64,000 bases of DNA from Azoarcus sp. L1K30 (GTDB lineage Bacteria > Pseudomonadota > Gammaproteobacteria > Burkholderiales > Rhodocyclaceae), in the NCBI RefSeq assembly GCF_018122735.1, contig NZ_JAGRRD010000001.1:3775475-3839474 (forward strand), read 5' to 3'. Both the position numbers and the translations under genes were made by a program. The notes under the pieces are model-generated. The model did not search any database. It was not told where the DNA came from and saw only the letters and a program-made list of their open reading frames with translations. Shown here piece after piece: positions 16,838-25,287 of this stretch (the stretch's first letter is position 1; the number at the start of each line of letters is the position of its first letter).

Positions 16838-17857
16838 ATGAGCGGGCCGGGCGTGGCCCTCCGCGGTCGCGTGTTCTGGACCGGGGTGGTGGCATCGGTG
16901 GCCTGCAGTGTCTTGGCGGCCAGCGTGCTGGCGGCCAATCCTGCCCGCGTCACGGCCGGTCCGGCCTGTGTGCAAGGCGTCGGTCTGCCCGAGGGCTTTG
17001 CGCCCGGCAGCCTGGCCGGCATGGTGCAGATACCGGCGGGTCAGGTGCTGCTGGGTTCGTTCAACGGGTACCCCGACGAACAGCCCACAGGCCAGCCCAT
17101 GCGCGTGTCGGCATTCTGGATGGACCGGTCCGAGGTGACCAACGCCCAGTTCGCCCGCTTCGTCGAAGCGACCGGCTATGTCACCGAAGCGGAACGTGAG
17201 GGCGCTGCCGCCGTGTTCCGACCGTTGCAACCCGGTCAGGTCCCCCGGCGTGATGGTGAATGGTGGCACTGGGTCAAGGGGGCCAACTGGCGACAGCCCG
17301 AAGGCCCCCAGAGCGTGCTGCGGGCACAACCCAACGAGCCCGTGGTCATGGTCACCTACCAGGACGCCATGGCCTACGCGCGCTGGCTGGGGCGCGACCT
17401 GCCGACAGAAGCCGAGTGGGAGTATGCCGCTGCGGGTGGCGGGGCGCCAGAACGGATCGACCGCGAACCGCGTGACGGCAAGGGCCGCCCGGTGGCGAAC
17501 TATTGGCAAGGCGTCTTCCCCGACATCAACGTCAAGGAGGACGGCTATGCCGCACTCGCCCCCGTGGGGTGCTTTGACGCTAACGGATTCGGGCTGGTCG
17601 ACATGATCGGCAATGTCTGGGAGCTCACGCGTGACCGCTACACCGGAGCCCACCAGGCACACGGCAACGGCGATATCCACCCTTCTTTGGCCGAGGCGGG
17701 AGCAGCGGTGCGCAAGGGGCAGCCTTTGGTGATCAAAGGGGGCTCGTTCCTGTGCGCGACCAACTATTGCCAACGATACCGGGCAGCCGCCCGCCATCCG
17801 CATGAGGCAGACATGGCGACTTCGCACGTCGGCTTCAGGACGGTGTTCCGGCCCTGA
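16838..17857 (+). CDS. Exported formylglycine-generating enzyme (SUMF1/FGE family)
   Basis: 339 residues. N-terminal hydrophobic signal (about residues 12-33) then the FGE-sulfatase domain from about residue 60 (MVQIPAGQVLLGS, WMDRSEVTNAQF, LPTEAEWEYAAAGGG, DMIGNVWELTRD). Key point: KGGSFLCATNYCQRYR carries Cys306 and Cys311 with the same 5-residue spacing as the copper-binding pair (C336/C341) of human FGE, so this looks catalytically competent rather than a paralogue such as EgtB. It would convert the CxPxR cysteine of a sulfatase to formylglycine; the lipoprotein sulfatase at 19095 is the obvious client. It starts two bases after the DUF1329 stop. Confidence 0.88.
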   Translation: MSGPGVALRGRVFWTGVVASVACSVLAASVLAANPARVTAGPACVQGVGLPEGFAPGSLAGMVQIPAGQVLLGSFNGYPDEQPTGQPMRVSAFWMDRSEVTNAQFARFVEATGYVTEAEREGAAAVFRPLQPGQVPRRDGEWWHWVKGANWRQPEGPQSVLRAQPNEPVVMVTYQDAMAYARWLGRDLPTEAEWEYAAAGGGAPERIDREPRDGKGRPVANYWQGVFPDINVKEDGYAALAPVGCFDANGFGLVDMIGNVWELTRDRYTGAHQAHGNGDIHPSLAEAGAAVRKGQPLVIKGGSFLCATNYCQRYRAAARHPHEADMATSHVGFRTVFRP

Positions 17858-17886
17858 CCTCCATCCCTTTATTCGCAGGTATCCAA

Positions 17887-19026
17887 ATGTCAAGTTCCGA
17901 GAAATGGCCAGGTCGTCTGGCGCTGATGGTCGCGCACTGCGCGGGCATGGTGGATCTCGTTGCACTGCCCGTCTGGGTGGGCGCGTTGATGGGGCATTAC
18001 CGGTTCGATCCCCAGCATGCGGGCGGACTCGCGACACTCTTTCTCGCGGGTGCCGTTGCGGCGAGCCTTTTCTTTTCCGCGCGCTTCAACCGCTATCCGG
18101 TCAGGCTCATGGTCAGCGGCGCATTCGCGTTGGCGAGCCTCCTGTTCCTCACGCTCTCCACGGTGTCCGACTATGCCACCATGGCCGTGCTCCACCTGGG
18201 CGCGGGGCTTGCCGCAGGGTGCGGTCTGAGCTTTACCCACGGCACCATCGGCCGATCGGCCCGGCCTCACTTCCTGTTTGCCATGGTGGGCATCGCGCTG
18301 GGGGTGTTCGCTGTCGTCTTTTTGGGCACAACGCCCAAGCTGGTCGACCAGTTGGGTGGTGAGGCCCTGTTCGTGACTTTCGGGGGGGTGATGGCCGTGG
18401 CCGCATTGTCTTCCCTGATGGCGTTCCCCCGGCCCGAAGCCAATGCGTCGGTGGATGGCGAACGTGCACAACAGACGCCCTTGTCGTGGTCGGTGAAGTT
18501 CTGTGTGGTGGGGGTCACGCTCATGTCGCTGGTGCAGGCCATGACATTCAGCTTCGTGGAGCGGATGGGGTCGGACCGAGGCTTCAGCGTGGAGGCCATC
18601 ACCGGCGTCTTCATTGCGCTGGGGCTGTTCAACCTGGTGCCGCCCGCGCTGGCCGCCGCACTGGAAAAGCGACTGGCAGCCGGATGGGTGCTGGTGCTGG
18701 GGCCCATCGTTCAGGCTTGCATTGCGCTCCTGATCACGCTGAGCGTGCAGTTCGTGCCGTTTGCCGCCGGGGCCATCCTGTTCACGGCGGTGATGATTTT
18801 TACCCACACCTTCGCGTTTGGCACGCTGGCCCGTCTTGACCCGACCGGGCGGGCGACGGCGGCGACCCCGGCCATGCTCATGGTGGGGTCTGCCATCGGG
18901 CCGCTGCTGGGCGGCACGCTGGTCAAGTTCTTTGGCTACACCAGCCTGGGAATCGCCGCGGCGCTGCTTGGCTTGATCGCCGTGGGACTGTTTCGGCAGG
19001 TTCGGGCTCAGCCCGTGCCGGCATGA
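17887..19026 (+). CDS. MFS-type transporter
   Basis: 379 residues, almost entirely hydrophobic with about 12 predicted TM helices in two halves separated by a hydrophilic loop near residues 180-205 (PRPEANASVDGERAQQ). It fits the major facilitator superfamily, a short member. Lying between the FGE and the sulfatase, it may import the desulfated product or export sulfate or a by-product; nothing in the sequence decides this. Confidence 0.8.
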   Translation: MSSSEKWPGRLALMVAHCAGMVDLVALPVWVGALMGHYRFDPQHAGGLATLFLAGAVAASLFFSARFNRYPVRLMVSGAFALASLLFLTLSTVSDYATMAVLHLGAGLAAGCGLSFTHGTIGRSARPHFLFAMVGIALGVFAVVFLGTTPKLVDQLGGEALFVTFGGVMAVAALSSLMAFPRPEANASVDGERAQQTPLSWSVKFCVVGVTLMSLVQAMTFSFVERMGSDRGFSVEAITGVFIALGLFNLVPPALAAALEKRLAAGWVLVLGPIVQACIALLITLSVQFVPFAAGAILFTAVMIFTHTFAFGTLARLDPTGRATAATPAMLMVGSAIGPLLGGTLVKFFGYTSLGIAAALLGLIAVGLFRQVRAQPVPA

Positions 19027-19094
19027 GGTGTTCAGTGCTTGCCCCAATGCATGGACGCATATCGACTCTTGGATTTTCAGACGAAGGATTTCCC

Positions 19095-20840
19095 ATGAAA
19101 CTCGTGTACCCCCGCCTTCGCGCGTATGCCATCACGACTGGTATCAGCATCGTGGCGATGTCGCTTGCCGCTTGTGCCGTTCCTGCCGGCTCGCCCCATT
19201 CAGCCAAAGCGGACGGCGCTGCCGTCAAGCGCCAGCCCAACGTGTTGCTCATCGTGGCCGACGATCTCGGCTACTCCGACCTGGGCGCTTTTGGCAGTGA
19301 GATTCCCACCCCGAATCTGGACCAGTTGGCTCGCGAGGGGCAGTTGCTTACCCATCACTACGTGAACCCGACCTGCTCGCCCACCCGTGCATCGCTGATG
19401 TCGGGCACGGACAACCACCTCGCCGGCCTGGGCACCATGGCTGAAAACCTGCGGAGATCGCCCGGTCTGCGCGGACGCCCCGGTTACGAGGGCTACCTGA
19501 ATGAACAGGTGAGCTGGCTGCCTGAGTTGCTGCGCGACGCCGGCTACTCCACAGCCATGGTGGGTAAATGGCACTTGGGCCGTGACAAGGCGACCTGGCC
19601 AATCGCCCGTGGTTTCGAGCAGTCGTTCGCCGCCTTGGCAGGGGGTGGTTCCCATTTTGGAAGTGTGCCCGGCAAGCCGATCTTTGCCGACCGGTCACCC
19701 TGGGTGCAGGATGATCAGACCGTGACGCTGCCGCAGGACTTCTATTCGAGCACATCATTGACGGACCGGTTGCTCGACTATTTGAAAGGCAACGAAGGCA
19801 GTAGCAAGCCCTTCTTCGCCTACGCCGCATACACCGCACCGCACTGGCCCCTGCATGCACCCGACGAGGACATCGCACGCTTCAAGGGACGCTACGACGC
19901 CGGTTACGAGGTAATCCGTCAGGCCAGGCTGGAACGGCAGAAAGCCTTGGGCCTGATCCCGCGCGACTTCAAGGCGGCAGAGCTGCTGCCGGCCTCGGCG
20001 GATTATCCCTCATGGCAGATGCTCAGCGCTGAAGAAAAAGCGCGCGAAGCCCGCAAGATGGAGGTGTATGCCGCGATGGTGCACAACCTCGACCGTAACA
20101 TCGGCCGCCTGGTCCAGTACCTCAAGGCCAGCGGTCAATTCGACAACACCCTGATCGTGTTCATGTCGGACAACGGAGCCGAGCCGAGCGACAGCTTCTT
20201 TCCCAACAACGCCAACACCGACAACCGCACCGAGAACATTGGCCGCCCGCTGTCGAACGTCGGCTATGGGGCGCGCTGGGCCGAGGTGAGTGCCACCCCC
20301 TTCCGGTACTTCAAGGGATGGACTGGCGAAGGCGGCATCGCTTCGCCCGCGTTCGTCCGCCTGCCCGGTGCCGCAGTGCCTGCGCGTCGGCTGGACGTTC
20401 CCACTCACGTGACCGATATTGCCCCCACCGTGCTGGCGCTGGCGGGCATCCGCGTGCCGCAGGGCGATTACCGCGGCCGCCAGGTGGTGCCCATGACTGG
20501 CGAGAGCCTGCTGTCCGTGTTGACCGCCCCGCAGGCCAACAGCGCCGCCGGACGGGAGATTGCCGGGGAGCTTTTTGGCGGCCGCTGGCTGATTGATGGA
20601 CGCTGGAAACTGGTGTCGGTGATGCAGCCGTTTGGCGACAACCAGTGGCAGCTGTTCGACATTGCGAGCGACCGGGGAGAAACCCGTAACGTGGCCGCTG
20701 AGCAACCTGATGTGGTGGCGCGGTTGACCGCCCAGTGGCAGCGCTACGCAGATCGCAATGGCGTCGTTTTTGAACCCAATGCCGACATGCCAGACCTGCG
20801 ATGGGGCAAGCGGCCGATTCCAGAGTCGCAGATGAAATAA
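19095..20840 (+). CDS. Cys-type sulfatase, predicted lipoprotein
   Basis: 581 residues. Signal peptide with lipobox LAAC (Cys27), so the enzyme should be anchored in the envelope. Sulfatase-family elements: NVLLIVADDLGYSD (metal Asp56/57), the signature C94-S-P-T-R, where Cys94 would become formylglycine, GKWHLG after it, and MSDNGAEPSDS in the middle with metal ligands. The C-terminal part (SDRGETRNVAAEQP) is typical. It would hydrolyse sulfate monoesters, e.g. aryl sulfates. The length is that of arylsulfatases (AtsA group). Start ATG 19095 chosen because it gives a lipoprotein signal; the upstream open frame adds 24 residues without support. It follows the MFS gene in the same operon direction. 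Confidence 0.93.
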   Translation: MKLVYPRLRAYAITTGISIVAMSLAACAVPAGSPHSAKADGAAVKRQPNVLLIVADDLGYSDLGAFGSEIPTPNLDQLAREGQLLTHHYVNPTCSPTRASLMSGTDNHLAGLGTMAENLRRSPGLRGRPGYEGYLNEQVSWLPELLRDAGYSTAMVGKWHLGRDKATWPIARGFEQSFAALAGGGSHFGSVPGKPIFADRSPWVQDDQTVTLPQDFYSSTSLTDRLLDYLKGNEGSSKPFFAYAAYTAPHWPLHAPDEDIARFKGRYDAGYEVIRQARLERQKALGLIPRDFKAAELLPASADYPSWQMLSAEEKAREARKMEVYAAMVHNLDRNIGRLVQYLKASGQFDNTLIVFMSDNGAEPSDSFFPNNANTDNRTENIGRPLSNVGYGARWAEVSATPFRYFKGWTGEGGIASPAFVRLPGAAVPARRLDVPTHVTDIAPTVLALAGIRVPQGDYRGRQVVPMTGESLLSVLTAPQANSAAGREIAGELFGGRWLIDGRWKLVSVMQPFGDNQWQLFDIASDRGETRNVAAEQPDVVARLTAQWQRYADRNGVVFEPNADMPDLRWGKRPIPESQMK

Positions 20841-21166
20841 GCAGCACGGTATTGGGTGGCGCGGTGGATTCTACGGAACAGGAACCCCCGCGCCACCGCA
20901 GTTCTGCGTATGTGGGCCCGAGCGTTCAATACCTGGCCCCTTGACCGTAACAAGGGCTTGGACACGTCCAGGTGGTGACGGTTAATCAGCCGTTTGGTCA
21001 GGCGGGCATCACCTACCTGCGCCTCGCCAAATTCGTCCATTGCCGCTTCGACAGCCGCGACCCGATGGGGCTGGGCCTACGCGGGCGGCAACCTCATCCG
21101 CTACACAGAGCATGAGGCATTGCTATGAGGGAAAATTACGGGTCGGCCTCTGCTGTTCATGCTCGC
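20841..21166. other. Island border, 326 bp without an intact gene
   Basis: After the sulfatase stop there is a 10-bp inverted repeat GGTGGCGCGG/CCGCGCCACC (20855-20864, 20888-20897) around a 23-base loop, without a T-run. Further right is a minus-strand transposase fragment (20972-21061). Between 21062 and the response regulator stop I see no gene-like signal. Confidence 0.6.
20972..21061 (-). pseudogene. Remnant of IS4/Tn5-like transposase N-terminus
   Basis: About 30 residues on the minus strand read like the DNA-binding N-terminal domain of IS4-family transposases (MDEFGEAQVGDARLTKRL, compare the common pattern ..EFG..DLGDARLTKRL..). The similarity stops after about 30 residues and no catalytic DDE part follows, so it is a relic. 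It sits exactly between the catabolic island and the two-component genes. Identification is from memory of the motif, not from a search. Confidence 0.5.
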
Positions 21167-21892
21167 TCATTCCCAGCTGACCTGTGTCGAGAACAGGTAG
21201 CCCGCGCCGTACACGGTCTTGATCAATTTCGGATTGTGCGGGTCGTCGTCGAGTTTGCGCCGCAGGCGCGAGATACGGACATCGATGCTGCGATCGAAAG
21301 GGTCGACGTCGCGTTCGCCCAGGAGTTGCTCTCGCGACAGGATCTTGTTCGGGCGCTGCAGCAGCATGGTCAGCAGGCCTGCCTCGGCCGCAGACAGACT
21401 GACCTCGCGTCCGTCGGCTGCGGTGAGCGTGTGTCGGCCACTGTCGAACTGCCAGTGGCCGAAACGCGCCAGCGTGCGCTCTACCGGGTCGGCCGGCGCG
21501 GCGCGCTGATAGCGCCGCAGGATGGAGCGCACACGGGCAACGAGCTCACGGGGCTCAAACGGCTTGACGATATAGTCATCGGCGCCCAGTTCGAGGCCGA
21601 GTACGCGGTCGGTGACATCGTTGCGCCCGGTCAGGATCAAGACCGCACATGGGCTGATTTCCTGCAGTTCGCGGACGACCTGCATGCCGTCCATGTCGGG
21701 CAGGCCCAGATCCACGATGCACAGGTCGGGGGCGGACTGGCGTGCGCGCACCAGCAGTTGCCCGCCGGTGGAGAGGTGCTCGCAGCGAAAGCCGTACTCG
21801 GTCAGACTGGCGCAGATCAGTCGCGCAATCTGTGCTTCGTCCTCCAGCACGAAAATGCGCGGGGTGCCAGTCTCGGGGCGTGGGCTGGACAT
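21167..21892 (-). CDS. OmpR/PhoB-family response regulator
   Basis: 241 residues. Receiver domain residues about 12-125 with acidic pair E18/D19, phosphoacceptor Asp61 (CIVDLGLPDMDG), Thr/Lys switch residues in LILTGR and IVKPFEP; C-terminal winged helix (about residues 140-238) ending in the KLIKTVYGAGYLF signature. Its start lies one base beyond the kinase stop, so the kinase and regulator are one operon in which the kinase is transcribed first. It likely controls transcription from OmpR-type direct repeats; targets unknown. Confidence 0.95.
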   Translation of the reverse strand: MSSPRPETGTPRIFVLEDEAQIARLICASLTEYGFRCEHLSTGGQLLVRARQSAPDLCIVDLGLPDMDGMQVVRELQEISPCAVLILTGRNDVTDRVLGLELGADDYIVKPFEPRELVARVRSILRRYQRAAPADPVERTLARFGHWQFDSGRHTLTAADGREVSLSAAEAGLLTMLLQRPNKILSREQLLGERDVDPFDRSIDVRISRLRRKLDDDPHNPKLIKTVYGAGYLFSTQVSWE

Positions 21893-21893
21893 T

Positions 21894-23945
21894 TCAGCGG
21901 GTCTCCTCGGGCGGATCGAGCTCGTCCAGGGCGGCGGCCAGCGCCGCCTGGTCGAAGGGTTTGCGTAATACGGGAATGTCGGCCGTCAGACCTTCGTCTT
22001 CCGCAGCGGTGCTGGCGTAGCCGGTAATGAGCAGAATCGGCAGCTGTGGCCGCAGTTTGCGGGCGTGCGCAGCGAGCTCACGGCCACCGATCCCTCCGGG
22101 CATGATGGTGTCACTGACCAGCAGCGAAATGTCGGAGACGTTCTCGAGCAAGGGCATTGCCTCCACCCCGCTTTCGGCCTCTATCACTGCATGTCCGAGC
22201 GCCGTCAATTGCAGGCGGATGACCTTGCGCACTTCCGGTTCGTCCTCGACCAGCAGTACCGGCCCCTGGATCGAACGTGGCGACGGTGCAGGACGCTCCG
22301 GTGCGCCAGGGCCGGTGTCCGGCGCTTGCACGCGCGGCAGCACGAAGCGCACATTCGTGCCCTTGCCCGGTGTGCTGACGACGCGAATGTTGCCGCCGGA
22401 CTGGCGGACAAATCCATAGACCATCGACAGCCCGAGTCCGCTGCCGCTGCCGAAAGGCTTGGTGGTGAAGAAGGGCTCGAAGACGCGTTGCAGCAGTTCT
22501 GGCGCGATGCCGCTGCCGCTGTCGGTCACGTCGATCTGCACGTATTGCCCTGGTGGCACCTCGACCAGTCGCGACACGTAGGTATCGAGTTCGCGCTCCG
22601 ACACCGCGATCGTCAGTTCTCCACCGTCAGGCATGGCATCGCGTGCGTTCAGGGCAAGATTGAGCAGCGCGTTCTCGAGCTGATGGGGGTCGGCGAGGGC
22701 ATACAGCGGCTCGCCCGGGAGACGCAACCTGACCTTGATCGCCTCGGTGAGCGAGCGCACCAGCAGGTGCGTCATGTTGTGCACCAGTGCGCCGACTTCG
22801 ACGCTCGTCGGCTCGAGGGGCTGCTTGCGCGAATAGGTCAGCAGTCGCCGGATCAGCTCGGCGCCACGCCGGGCAGCCTGCATTGCCGGGTCGACATGGG
22901 CGACCGACTGTGCCGGGCCGAGTTGCGTCTGCAGTGCCGACAGGTTGCCGATGATGATGGTGAGCAGGTTGTTGAAGTCATGGGCAAGCCCCCCGGTCAG
23001 TTGGCCCACCGCCTCCATCTTCTGCGCCTGGATCAGCGCAGCCTGATTTGCCTTCTGTTCGGTGATGTCGATCGACAACACGTAGTAGCCCTGGAATCCC
23101 CCCTCTACCGATACATCCGGGACGACGACACTGCGCGCATGAACGGTGCGTCCCTCCGCATTCTTGCGCGCGTATTCGTAGCTCACCCGCTCCCCATTGG
23201 CGGCTTCATCCAGATGCGGACGAATCGCCGTGTAGGCGTCCGTGCCGAAGACCTCTTCGATGCTGCGGCCGACAATGCTCTCCTTGGTGAAGCCAAACCA
23301 CTCGGCGTAGCTGCGATTGGCAAATCGATAGCGCTGACCGGCGTCGACATGGGCGATCAGGGCCGGGATGGAGTCGAGGATCAGGCGCAGTCGCTCCTCG
23401 CTCAGGCGCAGTGCGCCGGCGATCTGGTCGACCTCCCGATTGGCGTCCTTGAGCCGGGCATTGGCCTGCTCCAGCTCCATGGTGCGTTCTCGCACCCGTG
23501 CTTCGAGCTGGGCGTTCTGTTGCTGGATGACCTCCTCATAGCGACGCTGCTCGGTGATGTCGGTCCACAGCGACACGAAGCCCAGGTTGGGGATCGGCAC
23601 CCCGCGGATGGCCAGTACCTTGCCGTTGGGGCGCGCGCGCTCGATATAGTGCGGCTGGAAGGCGCGTGCCGAGGCCACGCGTTCGAGCACCAGGGTGTCG
23701 ATGTCTCCTGGTCCGTATTCCCCTCGTTCGGCATTGAAGCGCACGAAGTCCTCGAAGGGCGTGCCTACCCGCACCATCGATTCGGGAAAGTCGAGCAGGC
23801 GCAGCATGGCCTTGTTCCAGGTCACCAGCTTTGGGGTGGCGTCGAACACGGCGATAGCCTGATCGAGCAGGTCGAGCCCGGCGAGCAGCAGGTCGTAACG
23901 CCTGCGTTGCTCGGGCGTCAGTGAGTTGTTGCCGGCTTGCACCAT
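21894..23945 (-). CDS. PAS-domain hybrid sensor histidine kinase
   Basis: 683 residues, no TM helices and so cytosolic. Order: PAS (about residues 25-130), coiled coil (132-185), PAS plus PAC (about 186-298), HisKA with His322 ([12 protein letters not shown]), HATPase (N-box [12 protein letters not shown]1 DSGSGIAP, G2 [10 protein letters not shown]), and a C-terminal receiver ([14 protein letters not shown], phosphoacceptor Asp in VSDTIMPGG). The start at 23943-23945 (MVQAGN) is chosen because GGAGA precedes it by about 10 bases; a longer frame exists upstream. It probably senses an intracellular redox, oxygen or small-molecule cue through the PAS domains. Partner is the OmpR-type regulator downstream. 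Confidence 0.92.
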   Translation of the reverse strand: MVQAGNNSLTPEQRRRYDLLLAGLDLLDQAIAVFDATPKLVTWNKAMLRLLDFPESMVRVGTPFEDFVRFNAERGEYGPGDIDTLVLERVASARAFQPHYIERARPNGKVLAIRGVPIPNLGFVSLWTDITEQRRYEEVIQQQNAQLEARVRERTMELEQANARLKDANREVDQIAGALRLSEERLRLILDSIPALIAHVDAGQRYRFANRSYAEWFGFTKESIVGRSIEEVFGTDAYTAIRPHLDEAANGERVSYEYARKNAEGRTVHARSVVVPDVSVEGGFQGYYVLSIDITEQKANQAALIQAQKMEAVGQLTGGLAHDFNNLLTIIIGNLSALQTQLGPAQSVAHVDPAMQAARRGAELIRRLLTYSRKQPLEPTSVEVGALVHNMTHLLVRSLTEAIKVRLRLPGEPLYALADPHQLENALLNLALNARDAMPDGGELTIAVSERELDTYVSRLVEVPPGQYVQIDVTDSGSGIAPELLQRVFEPFFTTKPFGSGSGLGLSMVYGFVRQSGGNIRVVSTPGKGTNVRFVLPRVQAPDTGPGAPERPAPSPRSIQGPVLLVEDEPEVRKVIRLQLTALGHAVIEAESGVEAMPLLENVSDISLLVSDTIMPGGIGGRELAAHARKLRPQLPILLITGYASTAAEDEGLTADIPVLRKPFDQAALAAALDELDPPEETR

Positions 23946-24070
23946 GCGATGGCTGTCTCCCCGTGCATACTGTCTCTTGTTATACGTGGATGGTGCCACG
24001 CCTGCGCTCAGGCTTGAAGCCGGATGAGCGCCAATTTCGCCGCCTAGTGTGCCTCAAGTTGACGTAAACG

Positions 24071-25150
24071 TTAATTGGAAATGGGGACGCCGTCGCGCGC
24101 AAGCCGGTTTCGATAGCGCTCCGGAGACACGCCCGACCATGATACGAAGGCGCGGTAGAACGCCGACGGGTCCGAATAGCCAAGATCGGCCGCAAGCTGT
24201 GCAATCGGCTGCCGCGTCTTGGTCAGCCGGGCGAATGCGATATCGCGTCGGGTCGCGTCCTTGATCCCGCGAAAGCTCGATCCCTCTTCCTCGAGGCGCC
24301 GCGCAAGGGTGCGGGGTGAGAGGTGCAGGTGCGAGGCGACGGTCTCGAGCGACAAGTTGTCGGGCAACGCGTCGCGTACCAGATCGCGTACCCGGAATAC
24401 CATCTCGCGGTCGCGCCGGTAGAGCATGCTGATCTTGCCCGGTGCGCCTTGAAGGAAACTCGCCAGCGCCGCCTCGTCCCGGCGAATGGGCAGGTCGAGC
24501 AGATTGGCCTGAAAGCGCGCGCTCAGCACGTCGGCATCGAAACTCGAGTGTTCGGTGTAGACGAGGGCGTAGTCGTCGGCGTGTTGCGGCCTGGCATAGG
24601 GGAAACTCACCGCGTCGAGTGCCAGGCCGCGTCCGACAAACCAGCACGCCACGCCATGCAGCAGGCGCAACAGCCATTCAAGCGCGAACACCCTGGCCGG
24701 GTCATTGCGCTCGGCGGCGATGGGTGTCAGTTCGACAATGTCGAGTCGCGCGCGCTGCCCTTCGCGCTGAATGTCGATTCGAAGCGTCGGCAGCACGATG
24801 CGCATGAAGCGGCCGGCGCGGTTGAGCGCGACACCCAGCGTCGCCGCGCCGAGCATGCCGCGACATAGAAACTCGAAGGTGCCGGGCGCCATTCTGTGGG
24901 GAAACAGGCCGAAGCCCTCGTCTTCGAGTTCGGCAACGACCAGGTTGTACAGCATGGCGTAGCGCTCGACCGGTATCCGGCTGGCGGCATCTGCAAGGTC
25001 GATCCCTACCGCGTCGAGAAGAGGGCGTGCTTCGCACCCGCGCCGGTGCAGCCCTGCGAGCATGCCGGTGACGAAGCCCATGGCCACGGATGCCCTGGCT
25101 CGCCGCTGGCGATGGGGTTGTTTGGTGCGCAATGGCGAAGCGTCGGTCAT
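24071..25150 (-). CDS. AraC-family transcriptional regulator (arabinose-binding-like N-terminal domain)
   Basis: 359 residues from the ATG at 25148-25150. The N-terminal two thirds resemble the PF12625-type effector domain (CRGMLGAATLGVALNRAGRF). The C-terminal double HTH covers about residues 255-350: LSLETVASHLHLSPRTLARRL and LGYSDPSAFYRAFVSWSG, ending in SPERYR. The gene is divergent from icmF, whose start is 137 bases away, so it is the likely regulator of the mutase. Members of this type often respond to acyl compounds or amino-acid derivatives; inducer unknown. Confidence 0.9.
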   Translation of the reverse strand: MTDASPLRTKQPHRQRRARASVAMGFVTGMLAGLHRRGCEARPLLDAVGIDLADAASRIPVERYAMLYNLVVAELEDEGFGLFPHRMAPGTFEFLCRGMLGAATLGVALNRAGRFMRIVLPTLRIDIQREGQRARLDIVELTPIAAERNDPARVFALEWLLRLLHGVACWFVGRGLALDAVSFPYARPQHADDYALVYTEHSSFDADVLSARFQANLLDLPIRRDEAALASFLQGAPGKISMLYRRDREMVFRVRDLVRDALPDNLSLETVASHLHLSPRTLARRLEEEGSSFRGIKDATRRDIAFARLTKTRQPIAQLAADLGYSDPSAFYRAFVSWSGVSPERYRNRLARDGVPISN

Positions 25151-25221
25151 GGCCGGTTTGCCGCGGTTACCCACAGGGTGATGGTTGGCGGATTTTGCAC
25201 GATTGACGTCGCCTGCGGCAA

Positions 25222-25250
25222 TGGCAATGTGCCCGCCGGCCTTCTACTAT
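25222..25250 (+). promoter_or_regulatory. Candidate icmF promoter
   Basis: TGGCAA (25222-25227), 17-base spacer, TACTAT (25245-25250). Each box is an imperfect sigma-70 match, consistent with an activator-dependent promoter under the divergent AraC regulator. It lies 38 bases before the icmF start. Confidence 0.35.
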
Positions 25251-25287
25251 GCCAGGAACAGACTCGACAACCCCGGGGGAGACAGAC

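Noticed and set aside
22065-23924. Long plus-strand open frame opposite the hybrid kinase
   Set aside because: It lacks recognisable motifs, while the minus strand contains the complete PAS/HisKA/HATPase/REC order.
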